The translations under genes and the position numbers were made by a program. Shown piece after piece: positions 1 through 9,145 of a DNA stretch of 64,000 bases. Every line of letters begins with the position of its first letter. Positions within the stretch are counted from its first letter, which is position 1. The DNA lies in contig OZ022351.1 of NCBI GenBank assembly GCA_963989245.1, positions 29,123,226 to 29,187,225 on the forward strand, read 5' to 3'. A model generated the notes under the pieces. That model had not been told where the DNA came from, searched no databases, and was given only the letters and a program-made list of their open reading frames with translations. The stretch is from Nansenia antarctica (lineage: Eukaryota; Chordata; Actinopteri; Argentiniformes; Microstomatidae).

Positions 1-634
1 ACAGCGACCTGTAGCCTCTCTCTCTCTCCTCTGAGCTCCTCCTCTCTCTCACCTGTTCACACAGCGACCTGTAGCCTCTCTCTCTCTCCTCTGACCTCCT
101 CCCCTCTCTCACCTGTTCACACAGCGACCTGTAGCCTCTCTCTCTCTCCTCTGAGCTCCTCCTCTCTCTCACCTGTTCACACAGCGACCTGTAGCCTCTC
201 TCTCTCTCTCCTCTGAGCTCCTCCTCTCTCTCACCTGTTCACACAGCGACCTGTAGCCTCTCTCTCTCTCTCTCTCCTCTGAGCTCCTCCTCTCTCTCAC
301 CTGTTCACACAGCGACCTGTAGCCTCTCTCTCTCTCCTCTGACCTCCTCCTCTCTCTCACCTGTTCACACAGCGACCTGTAGCCGCTCTCTCTCTCCTCT
401 GAGCTCCTCCTCTCTCTCACCTGTTCACACAGCGACCTGTAGCCTCTCTCTCTCTCCTCTGACCTCCTCCTCTCTCTCACCTGTTCACACAGCGACCTGT
501 AGCCTCTCTCTCTCTCCTCTGAGCTCCTCCTCTCTCTCACCTGTTCACACAGCGACCTGTAGCCTCTCTCTCTCTCCTCTGACCTCCTCCTCTCTCTCAC
601 CTGTTCACACAGCGACCTGTAGCCGCTCTCTCTC
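1..634 (-). repeat. 60-bp minisatellite copying an osbp exon end and splice donor
   Basis: Eleven copies of the 24-nt exon tail (encoding GYRSLCEQ) occur, starting on the plus strand at 1, 61, 121, 181, 245, 311, 371, 431, 491, 551 and 611. Each is joined to about 36 bp of GA-rich intron start, and ten intact CAG|gtgaga donors are visible. Spacing is 60 bp except for one unit of 64 and one of 66. Units alternate between GAGCTC and GACCTC variants from 245 upward, giving a 120-bp higher-order period. The array continues past the left edge. Confidence 0.97.
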
Positions 635-1808
635 CGGCGGTCCAGCTCGAAGGTCTCTCCCAGGAGAGGGTTGAAGGGCTTCCCCGTGCGGTGCACCGTG
701 GTGGAGTAGGAGGACACGGAGAAGGCCGCCACGTAGCACAGCTGCTCCAGGGAGGTTTGGCACTTGGCCCCCTTGTCCAGCAGCTCAGAGTACTCCAGGT
801 CCTCAGACAGACGCTGCAGCATGGAGATGGGCTCGTTAAAGTTCACCTGAGAACGAGAGGAGAGAAGGGAATATGCTATGAGAGGTGATACTGTGATGTT
901 ATGACTGTTTTGGCAAGTGAGCTTAGTAGCACTGTTGTACCTTTGACTATACCTGTACTGTTGTACAATTGATTGTACCTGATTATTCCACATGTCGGTG
1001 TTGCTCACAATCGGTATGTCGATTGTCAGTTATAGTCTCCTACTCTATGTTTTTACTACAGACACTTAAGCTTGACTGAGTGTCTTTTTATCTTTTGTAG
1101 ATTGTACATTTATGTCTGTATGTGTGTATTTTGTATGTTCAGGACCTCAGGAAGACTAGAGGTACATCTGTGTGCTTCTAATGGGGATCCTTAAATCAAA
1201 TAAAAATCTAATCAATGCGTGTGTACTAGGGGAACAACGACAGAGTGATGTGGTGGTACTCACAGGCATGGGGATCTTGGACAGCTCTTTGCCGATGCAG
1301 TCCTTCATGATGCTCCACAGGTTGATCGAGTAGTTGGGCTTGTCTGGGATGCGGGTACGCCGCTTCCGCACCGGCTCCACGTCCAGACAGGGAGACTCTT
1401 GGTTGATTGCTAGCGGCTGCTCGTCCAGCTGTGAACGACAACATTGATAGTGGAGGAGGGCGATTAAAGATGAACCGACCAACCGACGATTAAAAGAACA
1501 GCAACCAGTAGTTGTGATTTGGTGGGGGAAGTGGAAAACACAGTGTTGCGTTTCAGTAAAAAAAAGTAGCCAAGACAGTTAAGCTAAGCTAACTGCCCTC
1601 AGAAATTTAATTTTACTGGAAAAATGGATTTGGAGTTTTAGCAGCACAGCAATGTCAGAGAGTGGATGAGAGAGAGACTTACCGACTGATCGTCTGGGCA
1701 GATCTCACTGTTGAAACCGCTGACGTTACTACTGGACCTTCTAACAGGGACACAGAAAACATAGAGATTCAACTGGTATAAATGTGATGAAAATAAAACC
1801 TTATATCG

Positions 1809-1851
<43 letters not shown>

Positions 1852-4800
1852 AAGATTGTCAACTGGCCCTTTACAGCGCCACATGAAAAGGACTCAAATC
1901 AAACATACTTATTTGGGTCTGGAGCAACAAGAGGGTGGAATTGGACTGCTGGGTGGAATTCCCTTTAAATAGACCCCTTTTAGATCCCTTTTAATATAAC
2001 TTTCTAACACAGTGGTTCTCAAACCTCTCCTCGGGGACCCCCAGCCGCTCCACATATTTGATCTGTTCCACCGCCAGCACACCTGATTCAACGTGAATCA
2101 CATACAAAGCGATTCTGATTTGTACTTGATTAGTTGTATCAGGTGTGCTGGAACAGATCAGATATGTGGAGTAGCTGGGGGTCCCAGAGGAGAGGTTTGA
2201 GAACCACTGCTCTAACAGACCGTATAGGTCCGGCTGAGTGACTGGAGACACACTGACTTGTGGAACTGGGGGTCTGCAGGGACCGTGATGAACTCCGGGG
2301 CCTCCTCCATGGCGTCAAAGAACTCGTTGTCGTCGTCCTCGTCGCTGGCTTCCCCCTTCCCTTGGGCCAACGCTGAGAGGAGAGAGGGGCAGAGTTTTAT
2401 AACGTACAATTATGTGAAGAACAACTTCATAGCAGGACTGAGGCGATACGTAATCGCAATCATCAATGTCTTGGATTTTTGTGCGTCAGTTCCTGGTACT
2501 ATCCACTATGACACAACAGGGGTCTGTGGTGGAGTTACTCGCTTGCCTTTAGATATTTTCAAGGCAAGGGACACTTGGAAGATTAAGACCGTGTTAATGT
2601 TTTATCTATTTATTTCTTACATTTGTTTATCTTCTTTTATTGTATTTTATCTTCTTTTTTTTTTTTTTCAGATTTTATCCCTTTTTCACCCAATTTGGTA
2701 GCCAATTTAACCCAACGTAGCATCCAATTATCCCCTGCCTATTGCATAGGATCCGCCGCACGACCCCGTGGCCGGCAGTCCCAGAGGAGGCCGCCAGGCA
2801 GACTAGGCTGACTGGCTCCTCGAGCCCAGTACCGTTATTCCGGCGCCCAGGGGGCGGTGTTGCGCGACGGATCCTAGTCCAGAAATACTCCTATACCGCC
2901 CTCGGAAGCGGCCGGCCAATATGCCGCTTCCCGTGTGCCTCGGCCATATCTGGATCTGGCGAGCCGGGATACGAACCCCGGCCCCGGTGGGCAGCATGCA
3001 CTAGCGGCCAGTGCGTAGACCGCTACACCACCGCGGGGCATTGTATTTTATCTTCTACCTTCTTTTTACAGTTTTATCTACTTCCCCTGCTTATATATTC
3101 ATTTTATGCTTGTATATGTTTTTATATTCACTTTATGTTTTTATCTCCCTGTTGTAAAGCACTTTGAGCTGCAGTTCTTGTATGAAAGGTGCTATATAAA
3201 TAAAGCTTTACGTACTTACTTACTCTGTGGAGTTACTCTGACCCAATAAAGGTCTTCTCTGTCTTTACGGCTGAGTTAGAGAGTACTATTCATTCATTCA
3301 TTCATTCATTCATACTAAGTACACCTACATGTTCACAGCGCCTCATCATATCTAGTGGTAGTAATATGGTGGTTTTAAGTCTAAACGTCCCCTAGGCCCC
3401 TTAAGGCCTTCTCTAGGCGAAGGGTCAAAGGTCAAAGGTTAAGAGGTATAGGTTCTGGGGTAGAAGCCCTTTCCTCTAAAGGCCTTCTCCAAAGGGAAGG
3501 GTCAAAGGTCAAAGGTTAAGAGGTACAGGTTCCTGGGGTAGAAGCCTCACCCTTGCTGTCTGAGGCGGGGTTGGTGTGCGAGGAGCCCCTGAAGGCCCTC
3601 TCCAGGTGGTTGTGCTGCTTGGCCAGCTGCTCCAGGGTCTCCTCCAGCCTCACCCTCTGGTCCCGCTCTGCCTGCAGGGCCTTCTGCCAGCGCTTACTGT
3701 GGGCCTGGGCCAGCGCCACGAAGTCTGTGCACGCCTGGAGAGAGAGAGAGCAGAGGTACGTCACTGCCACACTCATACAACACTCAAAACAGGGTATATA
3801 CAGGAATCTGGAGGTTCATTTGAAAGTGACAGTTGGATCTAAGTGACAGTTGACACTAGAACAGCCGTGACTATGTTACCTACTCAGGGTATATACAGGA
3901 ATCTTGAGGTTCATTTCAATACCTTTCTAAGACTTTTTAAAGACCTTGTCAATATTTTTCCAGACTTCACCGCCACTTGGAGCTGTAACCGTTTACATCA
4001 GTGACACCTTTAACTTAACAGTTTTAGTTTGCAATAGACTAGACCATTATCATACAACAGAATTTACGGTTCATCTTTGTTTTTTAATAAAAACTAATAA
4101 ATTCACAAACTTTTACTAAATGTTTTTAGGACTCAAACTCTTTGGACAGAGTCTAATTCAGAAAAATAACTACAAAATTCAAGACCTCATAAAATCGTGA
4201 TGAGACTTTTTAATACTTATTAAGGGTCTTGATTTTCCCAAAATTGATTTATCAACTTTTAATACTTTTCAAGACACCGCGGATACCCTGGAGAGCACAA
4301 GGTACGTCAACCGCAACATTCATACACAGGGTCCCCACACCTTCTGAAACATCACATTCAAGCACCTTTCAAGGACTTTCAAGACTCAGTTCCCTCAAAT
4401 TCAAGGACCCAACACGGCATAGTTTGAGACAGACCTATGGTGCTTTTCCATCAGCAGCCCGCGTTAGTGCAGGGTTAGATCAGTTCGAGGTCAGGTCGGA
4501 TCACTTTGATCTGTTCTGGTTTTCCATTATACACAAACCGACCCGGACTAGTAGGAGGAGTAGACGATAGTAGGCGGAGTTACGCGTCACACGCAGCCTG
4601 GCAAAAAGCTTCCGGGTGTACACAGCAACAGCCGTGATTTTTTTGGAGAGAAAGAGAAAGAGAGAGAGGAAGCTATGTACACATAATAAAGTCATGTTTT
4701 TTGAACCCTTAAAACCACTGCCTTCACTTGTCTGCTTTATGAACTGTAGTATCATCATCGGGAAACGCCGACAAGACGCGAATCTACCGGCATTTGACTC

Positions 4801-7800
4801 ATGACACAGCCGGTGTTATTCACAGACAAACACGGTGCCGTTTGCGGGTTAATAACTTCGGTTTACCGGGGGTTAGGATAACAATTCAAACGTGTCCGGA
4901 AAGAGGAGAAGCCAGGGAATTCAAAAGTTTTTGAATGGAGTCGATCCTCCACTCCTATCACCGTGGACACAGCGCGGAGCGAATTCCCTGTTAAAACCAG
5001 CATTTGACTCATGAGTGAACGGCGAACTCCCGGTTCATCGAGTTTACGGTTAAAAGCATAACTTCTCGGGGTGTCAGCGCGGTGGTTAAGGGCTCAAAAT
5101 GACCGTAGACAGATGGTGAAGTTAGCAAAGGAGTATTGTGTTTGTACCACCTCCACAGCCTGTGTTATTCACGGACAAACACGGTGCATAATAGCGATTT
5201 TTGTGTTGTGCTTGTTGTAAATAAAAGTTATATGATTCATTGAAATGACATTAAACTAAGATAATACGATGGTCAGCATAATTTCCCGAATCTTTATTAA
5301 TAAGCTATTACAGAAAATGTAGTGACATTTTCCTAGAGTGAATGTGGTATTTCAAGATGGCGGTTAGTGAAGAAATCTATGGGATGGGACATGGGATGAC
5401 GATTTCCATTGACCAATCAACGGTGTGCAGCGTCACACGTCACACGCAGCCTGGCAAAGAGACCCGGATATGAAATTTTAGACCCTGCTCTCGATGTGGA
5501 GCTAAAGAAGCGAGCTGACCTGGGACCGAACCGACCTGGAACGACGAATGGAAAAGGGGAACGAAGCGGGCTGACCCGGGTCAGCACCAGGTCAGCACCG
5601 TAGTGGAAAAGCGGCTCTAGATGAGAATTTATATAATAGGAACTATTAGAGACAACAATTAAAAAGAGAGGCTTGAATGGGTGAATACTAGATGGTCTCT
5701 TGCCTTCTCTACCACAGCACAGCAAAACAATAGATGTGTAAAGTGAAGCAATACAATATTTACTAGTTGACGAGCTAAGTAAAACATTTTTGACATTATT
5801 ATTTTTTAGAGAGAGATAGAGAGAGAGGGGAATTCAAGCACTTTCAACGACCCAAGTCTATTTTCACAAACTTTTAAGGCCTTGATTTCTTTTGCTCAAA
5901 TTCACAAACTTTCAAGGATTTCAAGGACCCGTGGGAACCCCGCATACAACACTCACATAAGATAACAGCAAACTACAAAGTCACATCTGAAGAACCATTA
6001 CAGGAATACTCAGAGAGGGCACTTCCCCTGTGAGCAAGGGGTGGAGGCACGAATGGGCAGAAATACATTTAGGCTGACGGCTTCTTTCTTTCTGTTGAAG
6101 TGTGTACAATTTTCTGTATTTGTTACTGTTCATATATATTTTTGTAAGCTACCTACGTGTTGTTATTCCTGTCCAACCTGAACCAGCTCACCCCATCATT
6201 CCAACTGTCAGTGTGTGTTGCTTATGTCCTTGTGTAGAATGTCGAGCAATTAGGCTATACACTTCAAGTCAAGGTCGTGGGGGTGCAGACAGACAGAGGG
6301 ACACTCACGTTGATCATGGCGTTGGAGGTGATGCGGAACAGCGTGGCTCTCTCTGTCACTGCCCGGATCTTATCTACGGCCTCTCCCGTGAGGCGCAAGC
6401 TGTCCAACTCAGACAAGGACCTGAGGGAGACCAGGTTCAGGGCAATGAATGAATGTGCATCATATCTATATATATTGCATATTAGGGATGCACCGAAATG
6501 AAAATTCTTGGCCGAGGCCGAAGCCGAATTTAAGGAAACACTTGGCCGAATACCGAATACCGAATACCGAATGTGTATCGGCAGTTTTTAATTTTATCAT
6601 TGCATAAACTAAATACATTTTGCTTTTTATTCATGCTTCTCAAAGAAAGAAATTGAGATTGAAAAAAAAGAACTTTTATATATAACTTATTATAACTAAT
6701 TATCGTGGGATTTAATCTCTACTGCTTTCCAGGGTTCAAGTTAATGATATTCATGATTTGTCTCTACATAGGCTTCAGAAAGTATTTAGACCCCTTCACT
6801 TTTTTCACATTTTTGAATAGATTTGCCATCAATCCACACACAGTACCCCATAATCTAAGTAAAAACGTTTTTTAATGTTTGCAAATGTATTAAAATGTAA
6901 ATACAGAAATACCTCATGTACATAAGTATTCAGACCCTTTGTCACTCTTAAAATTAGGTCAAATGCTAAATGTCTTCAACAAGTCATTCAACAAGTTGAA
7001 TTGAGTCCACCTGAGTGTAAGGATAATAGTTCATGTTATTTCAGAATGAATATCTTTTGTTTTTATAGTCTCTGGTTTGCATAGAAACCACCGCATGATA
7101 CAGCTGCATGTCATAAACTCGTGTAGAACAGCTGGGAGTCTGAATATGTTTTCAACAAGGCAACAACTCTGCTTCTTCCGCTACGACTGCTAAGCTAACT
7201 AGCTAGATGAGTGTAAGGTTGCGTTCGTAAAGTCGCTCTGAGAGCGCTTGAGCGCACACTGGGCCCGACGTCATAGAGAAACCGAGTCATTTGATTGGAC
7301 GAGAGGCATTCCACGAGTGCTGATCGGACTTCCTGAGTGAATTTACGAACGCAGCCAGTTTTGAAAGCGCGTCGCCTCGCGCCGCGCGCCTGTTGAGAGT
7401 TATATTTAATTGTATTGCGTCATCAAAACACGGCCACTATTCGGTGGTAAACATTCGGTGTTTTCACTCATTCGGCCGAATACCGAATGTGCTTTATTTT
7501 GCGATATTCGGCCGAATACATTCGGTGGCCGAATGTTCGGTGCATCCCTATTGCATATATATATATATGTGGATAGATCCTCAATACCACATGACTATTC
7601 AGACAGTCATACCTGAGTGAAAAATGTAATAACCAAAATATTGTGTGTGTGAGTGAGTGTGAGTGTGAGTGTGAGTGTGAGTGTGTGCGTGTGCGTGCGT
7701 GCGTGCGTGCGTGTCGAGATCTTTGTGTCGTGTTTCAGCTCTCTCCGTTGACATTCACTCGGAAAATTGAGACGTGAGAAACTCATCACTTTTTTTTGCA

Positions 7801-9097
7801 AATGGAATCATTAATCATTTGCTGACCAATCAGACGATCCAAAAGGAGGAGGAGGAGGGGTGTGATTGGACTGACCTCTGGAGGGCGGAGCCGTGTTTGG
7901 AGATGAGGTCGTTGCAGGTGCTGAGGTCCTCCACCTTGCTGCCCAGGATCTTCAGGGTGGACTGGACCTCGGAGCTCTGCGCCCCCCCGCCCCCCTGGCC
8001 CGGGGGGGAGGACGAGGAGAAGTCGTCCCCGGAGTCGTCTGAGGAGGAAGACGAGAAGAGATGTTGTTCCATAAAGATTAGGGGGGGCGGCTGTGGCACA
8101 GGAGGTAGAGCCGGCGTCTAATGATCGCAAGGTTGGCAGATCGGCGGTTCGAGTCCCGGCTGGCCACATGACGAAGTGTCCTTGGGCAAGACACTGAACC
8201 CCAAATTGCTCCAAATGAGCAATTGCTCCAAATATATCTAAATCTAAACCCTCAAGACCACCAGCACCTTTTCAGCCGCAGCCCCGTCCCTCTGGAACGC
8301 CCTCCCCAACCACATCAGACAGGCCAACACCCTCCCAACATTTAAACAGGCCCTCAAAACCCACCTCTTCAAGCTCGCCTTCACCAGTTAACCCTCTCCC
8401 CCTCCCCTTCCCATGTGAATGAATGGTCTTTATTGTCATTGCTATAGTACAGGTACCAAACAACGAAATTTGGGATGTGTCCCCAGCACTACCTTAATTA
8501 GGCCCCTATACTTTCTTTCTTTCTTTTTATTATTACTACTCGATCTTCTCAGTTTGTAAAGCGTCTTTGAGTGTCTAGAAAAGCGCATATAAGTCTAATG
8601 TATTATTATTATTATTATTATCTTACCAGACTCAGCCTGCATGCGCGCGGCCTTGGCCTTGGCCAGCTCCAGGGCGGTGATCCAGCGCTGCCTCTCCACC
8701 TCACAGCTGGCCTTCAGGTGGTACGTCTGCGCGCCGCCGTTGGTGATGACGAAGTTGCAGGCGTCGTCCACGGAGATGGAGGCCGTGGCCAGGTTGATGG
8801 TGCCCCTGCACGTGTGGCCCATCTCCGCCTGGGTCCTGACAAACATGGAGGGAGAGAGATGATAATAATAATAATAATAATAATAATAATAGCTTTGAAT
8901 CTGATTTAATAAACTTTATTTTGAAAGTGAACTTCTGAGGAACTGTTTCACTGAGAGACAAGCATGTCTTTCCATTGTGCAGGGTAGCCTACATAGGCCA
9001 TATTTTGGGAGAACTTTTATTTTTTAATTTTTTAAATCAACCCTAACCCTAAAGATCAGGTGGTTTGATTATTTCTTTGAACGTGTGCGGTGGGATC

Positions 9098-9145
<48 letters not shown>

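Larger units (their letters stand above)
6483..7550. mobile_element. non-autonomous hAT-like transposon with perfect 8-bp target duplication
   Basis: The terminal inverted repeats are TAGGGATGCACCGAA and its complement. The 8-bp direct repeat ttgcatat flanks both ends (6475-6482 and 7551-7558). Subterminal regions are arrays of CGGCCGAATA-type units. No transposase frame is visible. A Tc1-like terminus (6772-6960) and a smaller inverted-repeat element (about 7213-7354) are nested inside. Confidence 0.88.

Noticed and set aside
1..634. Regular 60-bp repeats as a CRISPR array
   Set aside because: The units are contiguous, not repeat-spacer, the genome is vertebrate, and the unit is an osbp exon end plus intron.
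169..1008. A single 279-codon minus-strand protein
   Set aside because: It fuses a real osbp exon (601-846) with intron on one side and the minisatellite on the other; splice sites and family comparison define a shorter exon. The in-frame repeat is treated as a splicing question, not a gene.
8083..8231. Functional tRNA gene at the SINE heads (also 26341, 35631, 57526)
   Set aside because: A- and B-boxes are present but the acceptor stem and anticodon arm do not pair and there is no terminator; they are tRNA-derived SINEs.
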